Shown here in pieces: positions 1 through 10,911 of a stretch of DNA of 64,000 nucleotides. Both the position numbers and the translations under genes were made by a program. The stretch covers positions 5,210,501 through 5,274,500 of the forward strand of contig NC_059504.1 of the NCBI RefSeq assembly GCF_914767665.1, written 5' to 3'. The stretch is from Harmonia axyridis (taxonomy: Eukaryota; Arthropoda; Insecta; Coleoptera; Coccinellidae). Under the pieces are notes generated by a model. The model made no database searches. It saw only the letters and a program-made list of their open reading frames with translations, and had not been told where the DNA came from. Every line of letters starts with the position of its first letter. The stretch's first letter is position 1.

Positions 1-595
1 GGCGATGCTCAACCGTCAGAGGTAATACAAGATGGGGTCGATAATATTACAGCCCAAAAAAAAACCGTTCGGACAGTTACAGGATGGCCTTTTTCTCCTA
101 ACCACTCATCGGCCAAAAATCAAGTTGTCGCGAATCGAACTCTAATGGCCATCAGTCTTAGACGTCGATCTTGAACTTCATTTGTGGCCCTTCTACGTCC
201 GGTGTGTACTCTTCTTCGATTTTGAGCATCATCAAACCACGCTTGACAACATCTCATAACAGTAGTTGGATTTCTGTTCGTACGGTTAGCGATTTCTCGA
301 AATGACAACCCCGCCTCCCGTAGACCAAAAATTCGACTTCTTTCAAATTCACTTAGCTGGCGATAAGTTCCGCGTACACGTGCTCTAGGTATCTCAACAA
401 CAACTAAACATCGACTTTGAAACTCCTCGAACAGCTAGTTTGATGTAAAATTTAAAAAACTTGGAAAAAACGACTACAATATTCAAGTTACAAAAATTGT
501 TTAAATGAAAAAACCTTCACGATTTTTCTCTTCAAATTCAATCATTGACTTCTTGATATAACTATCCATGTTTTACCACGAAAAAATTTAAAATT
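1..595 (-). mobile_element. Tc1-like element (family A), 5' half, cut by window edge
   Basis: This is the N-terminal half of a Tc1-like transposase gene, read on the minus strand, plus its 5' untranslated part. Residues such as FREIANRTNRNPTTVMRCCQ (minus strand, about 308-230) form the paired-like helix-turn-helix DNA-binding region, followed by the basic stretch QNRRRV. The same sequence recurs at 5721-7095 and 60136-60663, so family membership rests on direct comparison within the window. The catalytic half would lie left of position 1. After about residue 60 the frame runs into stops, so it is a decayed copy. The right edge is set where similarity to 6985-7080 ends, and no clean terminal repeat remains there. 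Confidence 0.75.
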
Positions 596-718
596 AAAAG
601 AGCAACCATCCAAAATTTCCTGATTTCAAGCCAGGTCATTCCTCTTTTTTTCAATACTCAGCTTCCGCCAAAAATATATATTCAATTAATAAAAAAAAAT
701 AATAATTACTTATCTCAC
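596..718. other. AT-rich spacer
   Basis: No open frame or repeat match was seen here. Its right end is the intron side of the donor GTGAGA of the candidate micro-exon at 719-753 (minus strand). Confidence 0.4.
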
Positions 719-753
719 CTACAGTGTTTATTATCATTACAGCTGAAGCTTAC
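719..753 (-). CDS. Candidate 35-nt micro-exon or recursive splice site (copy 1)
   Basis: On the minus strand a pyrimidine tract (TTTTTGTTTTCAG, ending at 754) is followed at once by GTAAGC, so AG and a donor-like GT touch. A second donor, GTGAGA, begins at 718, which delimits 35 nt. Read from its first base the segment is open and starts V-S-F-S-C-N-D. The site and about 85 bp of its upstream intron side align with 30618-30652, which has the same 35-nt length and the same GTGAGA donor. It could be a duplicated micro-exon, a ratchet point with its RS-exon, or part of an old repeat. No host protein was recognised. Confidence 0.35.
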
Positions 754-754
754 C

Positions 755-1527
755 TGAAAACAAAAACACAATTAAAATTGACATCTTTAAACGATTAAAA
801 CTATTCCTATTGTATAAATACTACATAGTAAGTAGATAAGAAAGATCAGAGTTTTGTGAACTATCCGAAAAAGTACAGGGGCTGTTCGCGATCCTTTTTT
901 ATCGAAATTATTCTACGGTAACGCCATCTACTTTCACAATTTTTCTCGCGAAACTGCAAGCATGTAATATTAACATCCCTGACATTTAAATGCCAATAAT
1001 ACGACTATCCCGTGCTCAAAGCAAAAATTAAGACAAACTAGACATAATCATGCACTTAGAGTTCTCTTTATAGAACACATAAATCATAATCTAATATTTT
1101 CATTAATATCTTCGAAGGGAAGTGTAGCAAATTCTGAACACACCCAGTGAACGCTTCGCGGACTGCAAAATATATCCGACAACAATAAAATATCGTTCTT
1201 ATTCACCGAACGTTACAGAATAAGCAACTACGGTTGGGAAATAAGGCTGGTAATAGTCCATCGTAATTTACAAGAATGACTAGGCGAATTAGGAGGTTAA
1301 TTTCATGTGTGATCAATGGATCGTGAAATATTCGAGTTTGATTGGGTGGCTGATGACAGACATGAATTGGTTTTATGGTTCGCTTCCTAGTTCGAGATTT
1401 GGTATAAGCAGTGTCGTAGTTTAATATGCAGGCTCATTCAATCTTAAAACACAATAATATCGAGATGGGAACATAAATAATATGGAGTAGAAGAGTTCTT
1501 CTTCTTAATTCAAGCCTAGGGCTTGTA
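755..1527. other. Unassigned AT-rich DNA
   Basis: The first 80 bp or so resemble the upstream side of the candidate micro-exon at 30652. The remainder shows no open frame, terminal repeat or repeat partner in the window. Confidence 0.4.
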
Positions 1528-2468
1528 AAGGGTGTTTTTTTTAGAGCTATAGAACTTCAAATTGGAATGAAACAACGATGGATTATTCGATTGACATGAA
1601 TTTTATTTATCCGCAAGATAATCTTGTGGCATTACATTTAAAATATGATTTCTGGCATATGACCGTCACGGCTGGCTCGGATGTAGTCCAATCTGGATGT
1701 CCAATTTTCCATTACTTTTTCCAACTTTTGTGGCCGTATATCGGCAATAACACGGCGAATGTTGTCTTCCAAATGGTCAAGGGTTTGTGGCTTATCTGCC
1801 TAGACCAATGACTTTACATAGCCCCACAGAAAGTAGTCTAGCGGGGTTAAATCACAAGATCTTGGAAGCCAATTCACAGGTCCAAAACGTGAAATTAGGC
1901 GGTCACCAAACGTGTCTTTCAATAAATCGATTGTGGCACGAGCTGTGTGACATGTTGCGCCGTCTTGTTGGAACCACAGCTCCTGGACATCATGGTTGTT
2001 CAATTCAGGAATGAAAAAGTTAGTAATCATGGCTCTATACCGATCACCATTGACTGTAACGTTCTGGCCATCATCATTTCTGAAGAAGTACGGACCAATG
2101 ATTCCACCAGCCGATAAAGCGCAACAAACAGTCAGTTTTTCTGGATGTAACGGTGTTTCGACATACACTTGAGGATTAGTTTCACTCCAAATGCGGTAGT
2201 TTTGTTTGTTGACGTAGTCATTCAACCAGAAGTGCGCTTCATCGCTAAACAAAATAAAATGGACGTAGTGCGCGATACGTATTCCGCACAGAACCAATAT
2301 TTTCGAAATAAAATTGCACTATTAACAAGCGTTGTTCAGGCGTGGGTCTATTCATGATGAATTTCCATACCAAACTGAGAATAAATCACTTGACATCTGT
2401 TAAATCGGTCGCCATCTTGAACAGTAATGCCAACTTAAAGTTATATAACTCGAAAAAAAAACACCCGT
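1528..2468 (-). mobile_element. rosa-like DD41D mariner, internally deleted copy R1
   Basis: The ends are inverted repeats beginning AAGGGTGTTTTTTT and ending AACACCCGT, flanked by TA on both sides (1526-1527, 2469-2470), the normal Tc1/mariner target. On the minus strand the first 33 codons of the transposase (ATG at 2355) are joined out of frame to the catalytic domain. An alternative ATG (2297) then reads through FSDEAHF, FQQDGA and CDLTPLDYF to a premature stop after YVKSLV. Counting from D of QQDG to D of LDYF leaves 41 residues between, hence DD41D. The middle of the gene (rest of the DNA-binding region and linker) is missing, so it cannot encode a full transposase. Confidence 0.9.
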
Positions 2469-2470
2469 TA

Positions 2471-3456
2471 CATTATCGAATCAATTGATGAACTAATAAA
2501 CTTCCATACAGAAACTTCTAATTTTTCGTAAAAAAAATTTTTTCAATGATGGGGTATAGAACTTTTCAGCGAAAACTTTCGATGTAAAAATTTATTCATT
2601 TATTAACTATTTATGAAAATTTAAACTCGAAAATTTGGAAAATCAGAGATTTTTTTTTTCTGGAACGATTTAAAAGATTGATTATCGAAAATAATAAATC
2701 TAACGGATATAGAAGAATCGAGTTCTGGCATTACATCCCATCAAAATCACATAGGAATTTCATTATTCCATAGGAAGAAAAGCCAGAAACAACGTGAACG
2801 TGAATAAATGACAGCCAATAAATATTCCTCATTTGGGTCACTGAGATTTTGAATTAATTATAGGTAATATTTAATCGAGTGAATATTAATTAATTCGATT
2901 ATCGTCGTGTTCACTGTCATTTTATATTTGCACGTAAATAAACAGAATATTTCCGTTTCACAACGGTGCTGTCCCAAGTACTTTCATCACGTCCCACGCG
3001 TCGATAATACTCTGAGACAACAAATCAACAAGTTATCTGTGCTCGACTGCTGGAGCTATTATGTCGTAAACATTTTAATATTTTGGTATTTTACTACTAG
3101 GAGTTGAATAGTAAATCGCAATTAGTGAGTGGCGAAGCATCGTAGGAGTAAATTGAGTTAATTGTAGGACACAGTCCCAAAGAGAAAGATGGGACTTTCT
3201 AGTCCCTGATCCGGTAGGTAGTTTATTAACTGTTCAGTAGAGCGAAAAAAGCTAGTGACAAACTTGAGGATTGGAAAGGGCATTCGAATAAGAAAAATAA
3301 TTAAAAAAGACAAGTTTGCATTGTAGTGTTCAGGTACGTTGAACTAATGAAAATATACACATATCGTCAAAACTCTTGGCTCCCTCCATCAACTCTCAAC
3401 TTGAATGTAACATGACAATTGTTTGTGTGTGGAATCTTTACTATCTTATCACTTAA
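2471..3456. other. Unassigned DNA with a short dispersed repeat
   Basis: Positions about 2509-2690 resemble the repeat units at 29273-29500 and 29745-29960 (shared words such as TTCTAATTTTTCGTAA and ATTTAAACTCGAAAATT). The rest has no supported gene or repeat. Confidence 0.35.
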
Positions 3457-4620
3457 TTGAATATAATAAACCAGCAAAAAATGTTTCTTATTCGGGAGAA
3501 TACAGGTGTATTCGAAGTTAATCAGTTTTCTGCGAATAACGAGAGTTGTACTATTGAGAATATTCCTAGGAAAATACCGGAACATCCAATTGCTAAGTTT
3601 GACCGGGCAAAAATAGTAGCCCTACATCAAGAAGCTTTGTCGAACCACCAGATTGCGCAACGTTTGAATATTCCACGGACTTCAGTAAGGAGCATAGTGG
3701 CCCTTTTCCTGGAAAAGCGGCAGCGTTGCCCGAAGACCGGTGTCTGGTCGACCCAGAATAACATCTGCAAGGGAAGACCATTATATCCTAAATTTTACTA
3801 CAAGGAATCGAACGGTATCTGTAACAGCCCTTCGAAGTCATTTTTTGAGGGACCTATAGGTGGGTAGTCCCAAGCATTACCATAAGGAGACGGTTGGATT
3901 CCTCAAATTTAAGGGCAAGAAGACCTTTAAGAGTATTTGGCTATCTCCTTGAGATAGAGCTACCTGTCAGCAATGGGCAGAACAACACCAAGACTGGCTT
4001 TTATCACAATGGTACAACGCACTTTTTTCGGACGAGTCACCATTCGGTTTACAAAGTGATAGTCGACGAGAAAGGGTTTGGAGAGGTCCAGGCAGACAAG
4101 AGCGACTCAATTTTGCCGGAAAGTTGTGCCCTTTCAAGGCGGATCAATAATGTGCTGGAGGGAGTATAATGTTCGGTCACCATACCCCTCTTATTATCGT
4201 TAAACGAACAATGACTGGTGCCATCTACGTAGAAAACATCATCGAACCAATAAGTGTTCCTCTTTGCAACGAATTTGGGAATAATTTCATTTATCAGGAT
4301 GATAACGCCCCACCACACCGCACACGAAGGGTTCAAAACATTCTTCAAGAGAACAATATCCAGAGAATCAACTAGTCAGCAAATTCACCAGACATGAATC
4401 GAATTGAGCACGTTTGGTATTACTTGGAGAGAGCAATATCCAAACGCCAAAACCCACCTTCAACTTTTCAGGAACTGAGTTTAGCCCTTCAGGAAGAATG
4501 GAACGATATGCCTGAAAATTTCATTGATGACTTGATTCGTGGGATGCCAAGGCATATTGGGCAGTTGATTGAAAGAAGAGGTGGCAGTACCGACTGTTGA
4601 ATTCGCATTTAGTTGTGGAA
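3457..4620 (+). pseudogene. Tc1-like transposase (family B), DD34E, degenerate
   Basis: This is a Tc1-family transposase relic. A helix-turn-helix region around 3590-3715 (FDRAKIVALHQEALSNHQIA, then a second helix-turn-helix segment) is followed by several frame breaks. The catalytic core is visible in pieces: the first Asp in LFSDESPFGL (about 4030), the second in YQDDNAPPH (4295-4325), and the Glu in NRIEHVWYYLE (about 4400). An in-frame stop at 4372-4374 splits the last two parts. Thirty-four positions separate the second Asp and the Glu, the DD34E spacing of Tc1. The C-terminal part (4394-4600) is open. Terminal repeats were not resolved, so the outer limits are approximate. Confidence 0.75.
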
Positions 4621-4706
4621 TAACTATAATTGATCAAAAATAAATAATCGATAACTTTAGATTTTTCCTGTTTTGTCTCATACTGCATGAAGCAAAGAGT
4701 GAAAAC

Positions 4707-4830
4707 AAAGATTTTCTATCAAATATATTGCAGTTGAAATAGAGGAAAATATTCATATCACTTGCAAAACATGAATTTGTGTTTTTTTTTTGAGAAACCT
4801 AGGGTGGACAAGATTGTTGACGATGTGTGT
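4707..4830. repeat. Dispersed repeat flanking a Tc1 relic (copy 1)
   Basis: The stretch with ACAAAGATTTTCTATCAAAT and TTGAGAAACCTAGGG reappears at 51507-51632, just right of the other Tc1-like element. The two Tc1 elements are of different families, so this repeat appears to be an older sequence into or beside which both inserted. Confidence 0.55.
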
Positions 4831-5720
4831 AGGTTGACTAGGGTTATCATAACAAGTCTTTAAACACGCAAAGAAGGCTATGAAAGCTTCAAAAGGACTG
4901 GGTGGAAGAGAGAAGAACATAGAATATCACCTTAAAACTTCAACAAAACTCTAATGCCAATAACTCCATATGATGTATCGAAAAAATCAAAACCAGCATC
5001 CATCCGAATGAAAAAGTAAAAAATTTCCATCAGCCATGTTTCGACCACAGATAAAACGAAGCACTTCGAATCACTTTCTGTGTCCGGACATTCTGCCAGA
5101 AACACGTGTCAAATTCCCCGGCATTGATTGGATTCTAATTCCCATGTCGATGTGGTTTTCATCTCCCCAAGAGCCTGATAAAATGAGTCGATCTCAAATG
5201 GAGTTTGCCAGCGAATCGTTTTAGAGCCTAGGAGGCACGTGCTCAAGACTATATGTTCAGGATTACGATTTGTTTGAATTGCTATATTGAAGAACTCTGT
5301 TTGTATTGAAAGTATGGGAAGCTTTGTCGAGTATTCATCGATATTTATGCAAATTTTCGTGTGTTACTGAGATCATTATTGGAATTGGGATGTTGAAAGA
5401 ATTTCCAGACTCCTTCAGACGACTTTGATGGCATATGTGTTTATTTTTTCGAATTCCCTGGAGAGAACGTTTTGTCATTTCGTCGTTTTTTTTCATTTCA
5501 ATGTAACACTTCATTCAATAAGTCCCAGACAAACCAGTAAACTCTTATTTTTCACAAAAATTTGACTTTATTCGACAACATAGTCATCTTCAAGAGTGAA
5601 ACATGTTTAGGTTTGCCAAATTCAATGCTCACTGAAAGCGAGAACTATAAGAGAAATAATCTTCAAAGAATCACGATCTCATTTTTCGAAATAATAAGAT
5701 ATCAGAAAGCACATCATACA
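4831..5720. other. Unassigned DNA
   Basis: No terminal repeats were found. The minus strand at about 5280-5110 has a roughly 57-codon open stretch (around STCLLGSKTIRWQTP) that looks protein-like, but I do not recognise it and no splice signals fix it. It may be a retroelement scrap. Confidence 0.3.
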
Positions 5721-7095
5721 TAAACTTACTGACAGAGAAAGTGCAACATACAGAAGGAGCTGTTAAAATTTCAATTTTTTTTTGTAAAACATAGATAGTA
5801 TAGCAAGGAGTAAATGATTGAAATTTGGAGAAAAAAACGAAGAGTTTACGATTATTTCTAATAAATTTGTCAATAATGTGTTTGTCCACCACCATTATCT
5901 ATACACTCCCCAACACGTCTCGGCATTGATGCAATAAAGTGGTCTATTTCTTCTTAAGGGATACTATCTCAAGCTACCTGTACTTCATGTCTCAGAGCCG
6001 CTAAAGTCCATGGAGGCTGGGGTAAATTTCAAAGCCTTCTAAACATGATGTCCCAAACGTACTCTATGGGAGAAAGATTGAGGGATCTGGGCGGCCATGG
6101 CAAAAGATTCACATGGGTCGCTTCGAAAAAGTTCAAACTAACTTTTGGCATTATCTTGCTGAAATATTGGATTCTCTAGCCGGTTAAGGTGATGGAGAAT
6201 ATATGGCTTCACTATTTCTTGAAGGTAAGTGCTGTCTTGTTACCTCGGATAAAGACTAAAGGAGACCTACTTGCATGTGCAATAGCACCCCATACCATAA
6301 TGCCTACTGTCCGGTATACATGACGCTCAATAACAAACTGAGGTCCACGTCTTTCTCCCCGAAGTCGTCTTACCCTTCTTCGGCCATCATGTGGACCCAA
6401 GGAGAATCGAGATTCATCAGAAAAGACGACCTGATGCCATTCCACATTCCAATGTTGACTTTCTCTGCGCCACTGTAATCGTTGCCGGCGATGCTCAACC
6501 GTCAGAGGTAACACAAGATAGGGTCGATAATGCTGCAGACCAAAAGACCTTATTCGGCGGTAAACCGCTCGGACAGATACAGGATGGCCTTGTTCTCCTA
6601 ACCACTCATCAGCCAAAGATCGAGTTGTCGCGGATCGGTCTCTAATAGCCATAAGTCTTAGACGTCGATCTTGAACTTCATTTGTGCCCATTCGACGTCC
6701 GATGCCTACTCTTCTTCGATTTTGGGCATCATCCAACCACGCTTGTCAACATATCATAACAGTAGTTGGACTTCTGTTCGTACGGTTAGCGATTTCTCGA
6801 AATGACAACCCCGTTTCCTGTAGACCAATAATTCGATCTCTTTCAAATTCATTCAGCTGGCGATAAATTCCGAGTACACATGCTCTAGGCATTTCAACAA
6901 CAACTAAACATCTACTTTGGATCTCCTCGAACAGCTGGTTTGTTGTAAAATTTAAAAAACTCACAAAAAACGACTACAATATTCAAGTTTACATGAAGAA
7001 ATCTTCACGATTTTCTCTTCCAAATTCAAATATTAACTCCTTGCTCTACTATCTATGTTTTACCACAAAAAAATTTAAAAAGCTCCTTCTGGGCA
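5721..7095 (-). mobile_element. Tc1-like element (family A), nearly full-length but broken
   Basis: This is the longest family A copy. The left terminal repeat starts about 5721 (ACTGACAGAGAAAGTGCAAC) and matches the TIR at 60136. The right end, near 7095, keeps only AGCTCCTTCTGG. On the minus strand the transposase starts with MPRACVLGIYRQLNEFE, has the helix-turn-helix FREIANRTNRSPTTV, a basic region, the first Asp in VVFSDESRFSL, then WGAIAHA. In another frame follow IFQQDNA and LSPIEYVWDIM with the catalytic Glu. Damage includes an in-frame TGA at 6743-6745, a frameshift near 6215, and loss of some bases between the second Asp and the Glu. It is a dead copy. Confidence 0.85.
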
Positions 7096-7986
7096 GCATT
7101 ATAATCATGGGAATTTAGGTTGATGGTTGTGAATTAGATTCACGGACAGATAGACGAAAGCATCAAAGCTCAGAACGGTTCGAAATTCATTGTGCAATCG
7201 AAAATTACGCAACCAATTTTTCCACCTCAAAAGTGACCACAAACCTTCCTCTTACTTTCAGCATACTAAAAACCAACCCCCAACCTCACACAGCCAAACA
7301 AATTTCACTCGACCATCCCCCAATAAAACGAATCGACGTTCGGCCATCTCGCCAAAGTTATAACCTCAATAAAACCAGATGTCAAGAAACTTATCACGAT
7401 GTTTATGTCACCACAGTCGGAAATTCCAATAGATGGAATAAAAGCGTCGCGAATATCCCTGAATCGGCCATTCAAGTAAACGATTGCTCCTTGCGCGCGC
7501 TGTCCACAGTTGCACACATAAAACTATCGCCGTGTGTAACATTGATGGCAACGGTAACTGAAGCGTTTTATGTATGTAAATTGGCATGGCCTGCTCGATA
7601 TTATCTCCCGTAATGAGACACAATTGCTGTTGCGAGCGCTACCTAATAAACCTCTATCGTTACCTTCATCGCAAAAATTACTCGGTCTTGTACGATGGAA
7701 TTACGATATGTCCTGTTGATGCTCGATTCAACTGGCCCAATTTGTCGTTCCCATATGGGGTGATTGGAGATAATTTGTTTACTCTTGCTGTGGTCGGCAA
7801 TCGGCATTCGTCGTTGAGAGCGGTGTTGATTTCCCCAGGTTTTCGGAGAGGATAGATGTACTGTTTTCGTAAGTAATTGCACAAGTGCATCAAAATTGCC
7901 GATAATTTTGCATGACAGCGTGTTGTCATAAAAACTGCATGAGTTCATTTTCATTTTTGGAGAAAGAGCCCGACACCGAAGGTGGA
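7096..7986. other. GC-richer single-copy island, no convincing gene
   Basis: About 7140-7860 is richer in CpG than its surroundings and has no repeat partner in the window. Open frames of 126 codons (+ strand, 7233-7613) and 70-103 codons (- strand) overlap one another, with no family resemblance and no clear splice boundaries, so I do not call a gene. A conserved non-coding element, promoter or exon of a host gene remains possible. Confidence 0.35.
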
Positions 7987-8390
7987 GAATATTTGGAATC
8001 CGATATTTTTCCTAATTGTCGAATTCATAATAAGCAGAATATTTATTATTTTCTATATCTACCTGCTGAAATCCAAGGTTTGGCAACTTTTGCTCTCCTA
8101 GTGTCATCGGTTGTTTCACGTCGTTTGGCGCGCTTGAAGTTTGTTTTCTGAATTTCTGATATATTAAGGTATTTATTTCAATATATTTTGAGTTAATATG
8201 AAACGTTGATTCAGTGTGGGGCATAAGAAGTGCGTTCTTTGTGGAGAAACTCGCGAATTGAGTGAAATATCATATCAGTGATGTTTTCATTTCCGCGCAC
8301 TTCATGTCAAATTTGATAGTTCATGTTGGGGATGGAATTTGCTTACTGAAAATGACATATACTTCCTCTATCGATGTTTATTACTCTGAG
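7987..8390 (+). mobile_element. TIR element MITE-A, copy 1 (left-truncated)
   Basis: This matches the right two thirds of the 0.58-kb element seen complete at 17656, 26447 and 38163. The right terminal repeat (CCTCTATCGATGTTTATTAC) is present at 8365-8384 and the left one is missing. The internal segment near 8216-8277 preserves the HKKCVLCGETRELSE reading with GTG in place of ATG. See 38163-38748 for the complete description. Confidence 0.75.
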
Positions 8391-8498
8391 GTACTGGTCA
8401 TCTTGTATCCTGTAAAGAAACTTCCAATTTTGTCTACAATAACGATATTTCTAAAAACATGCAAACCCGAAGTGTAAAATTTACATCAACGTAATGTA

Positions 8499-9436
8499 AC
8501 GAGTGTTTTTTTCGAGGTAAATAACTTTAAGTTGGCATTACTGTTCAAGATGGCGACCGATTTAACAGCTGTCAAGTGATTTATTCTCAGTTTGGTTTGG
8601 CAATTCATCATGAATAGACTCACACTTAAACAATGCTTGCAAATAGTGCAATTTCATTTCGAAAATAATGGTTCTCTGCGGAATACGAATCGCGCACTAC
8701 GTCCATTTCATTTTGTTTAGCGATGAAGCGCACTTCTGGTTGAATGGCTACGTCAACAAACAAAACTGCCGCATTTGGAGTGAAACTAATCCTCAAGTGT
8801 ATGTCGAAACACAGTTACATCCAGAAAAACTGACTGTTTGGTGCGCTTTATGGGTTGGTGGAATCATTGGTCCGTACTTCTTCAAAAACGATGATGGCCA
8901 GAACGTTACAGTTAATGGTGATCGGTATAGAGCCATGATTACTAACTTTTTCATTCCTGAATTGAAGAACCATGATGTCCAGGAGCTGTGTTTCCAACAA
9001 AACGGCGCAACATGCCACACAGCAAGTGCCACAATCGATTTATTGGAAGACACGTTTGGTGACCGCCTAATTTCAAGTTTTGGACCTGTGAATTGGCCTC
9101 CAAGATCTTGTGATTTAACACCGCTAGACTACTTTCTGTGGGGCTATGTAAAATCATTGGTCTATGCAGATAAGTCACAAACCCTTGACCATTTGGAAGA
9201 CAACATTCGCCGTGTTATTGCCGATATACGGCCACAAATGTTGGAAAAAGTCATCGAAAATTGGACGTCCAGATTGGACTACATCCGAGGCAGCCGTGGC
9301 GGTCATATGCCAGAAATCATATTTAAAATGTAATGCCACAAGATTATCTTGCGGATAAATAAAATTCATGTCAATCGAATAATCCATCGTTGTTTTATTG
9401 CAATTTAATGTTCTATAGCTCTAAAAAAACCCCCTT
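8499..9436 (+). mobile_element. rosa-like DD41D mariner, internally deleted copy R2
   Basis: TA-flanked copy (8497-8498, 9437-9438) with terminal repeats starting ACGAGTGTTTTTTT and ending in a CCCCCTT variant. The 33-codon N-terminal piece starts at 8610 and is fused out of frame to the catalytic domain at the shared deletion junction near 8700. From the internal ATG at 8668 an uninterrupted 221-residue frame runs to the natural C-terminus (GGHMPEIIFKM, stop 9331-9333). The first Asp (FSDEAHF) and third Asp (LDYF) are present, but the second is Asn (FQQNGA), so the domain should be catalytically dead. It lacks nearly all of the DNA-binding region. Confidence 0.9.
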
Positions 9437-9438
9437 TA

Positions 9439-10911
9439 CTTACGCTAGTCAAGCTCCAAGCCCCCAACGAGCTAAAACAATTCCTATACGAGCCCTGAGT
9501 CTTTTCATTCTCAAACCACAATTGGATTAATTGAGATCAGAATATAAGCATAGTCAGCGTGTCGGCCTTTGAATGGGATCTTTGTTAATCCATTACAACC
9601 GGTGTATATGCAATGCTTGGGTCTCACGTTTATTTATTGACTTGTACTGTTAATTGAACCATTGTTTTCACTCCGAACAACAGAGCAGTCGTGAATGTTT
9701 CAAAGAGAAATAATTGATAAGATTTATTATGTTCTGCAAATCATTTTACCCGCATATTTGGGTTAATTTTTGAGGCGGATTTAGCTCAAATATTCCCAAT
9801 CTGAAACGGCATATTTGTGGTGTTATACTATCAATTCTCAATTGGAGTTCTTCTGATGATTTTGATTTTTTAATACGCGTAACTTTATGAGCACACACAA
9901 AACTATTGTATTTTTGTCCACCCTCGACCAATTGGAATCAACATGTGATACATTTTTGGAATCAGCTCAGCTAGAGTAATCGGAAAATTGAGAAAAAATG
10001 GGGGTGTTCCATTAAAAAAAAATTACGGTGATTACTCGAAAGTTATTCACCCTGTATATTAGATTATCATTTCCAAATACGGTAAATTAAAATAAAAAAT
10101 CGACGTGTCTCAGGATTATTTCTTAAAATGGTCTGTTCAGCTAAAAATGAATTTGTTCCATACTTTATACGGACACAGTGTATATTCTTTCCACACCTCG
10201 TTAGGAATTTCTCCAAGTAACCTCCAATTACTTCGATAACGGAACGGGCATTTCTTGCGCGGTCTCGCTTAAAAAAAAAAAAAAATTCCACGGACTCCTC
10301 CCACATATCAGGCTCCGCCGGTTTCGGCCGAAAAAGCCCCGATCACACGTCGCAATTGCGAGTAACGGGACCGGTCCACACCCGAACCGCGATCCACACA
10401 AGGCGAAGAAAATACATAATGGCAGGTAATGCATCTGCGAAGATTAACGCCGTTTCTTGGAGAGTGCCTTCTTATCGGCGTTAAAATCCGCAAACGAGAT
10501 GGGCGTGTTGCAGCGTCATTGGGACGCCGGGTATAATCTGTCAAGAAGAAAACTGTTAAGGAATCGGTGGTCATGGTGCATAGAGTGGAATGTGTTCAGG
10601 AGTGATTGGCACACTCTTATGAGTTTATATTTTTTTGAATGTATGCAGAATTTCTGCGTATTTGGTGGATTTAGTTGGCTAACATTCACTTTTCACCAAA
10701 TACAAAAAACAGCAAAACGTAAAATAGTTTTGTAATTATACCTATTTGAAAACACTATATTAACATGCTCATCCAGCGCACTGAAAATGCTTTAGCGCCA
10801 TTAGGTTAGGAAAGGTGGTCTGGCAAACTAAAAAGGAATGTAAATATAAATAATTCACTGAGAACTACTCTATTCCTCAAAGGAAAAAGAGTTGATTACA
10901 CACAGAAAACG
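9439..10911. other. Unassigned DNA with a CpG-rich block
   Basis: Around 10008-10062 lies a short MITE-like end (CACCCTGTATATTAG). About 10290-10560 is notably GC/CpG-rich, includes ATGGCAG followed by GTAATG at 10419, and could be a promoter with a first exon. No protein family was recognised. The remainder is AT-rich with no supported feature. Confidence 0.35.

Noticed and set aside
4707..4830. Possible 3' end of the Tc1-like element at 3457
   Set aside because: The same DNA flanks an unrelated Tc1 family at 51507, outside that element's inverted repeat, so it is flank, not element.
7233..7613. 126-codon plus-strand frame
   Set aside because: No recognisable domain, overlaps long antisense frames, and lies in a GC-richer island where open frames are expected by chance.
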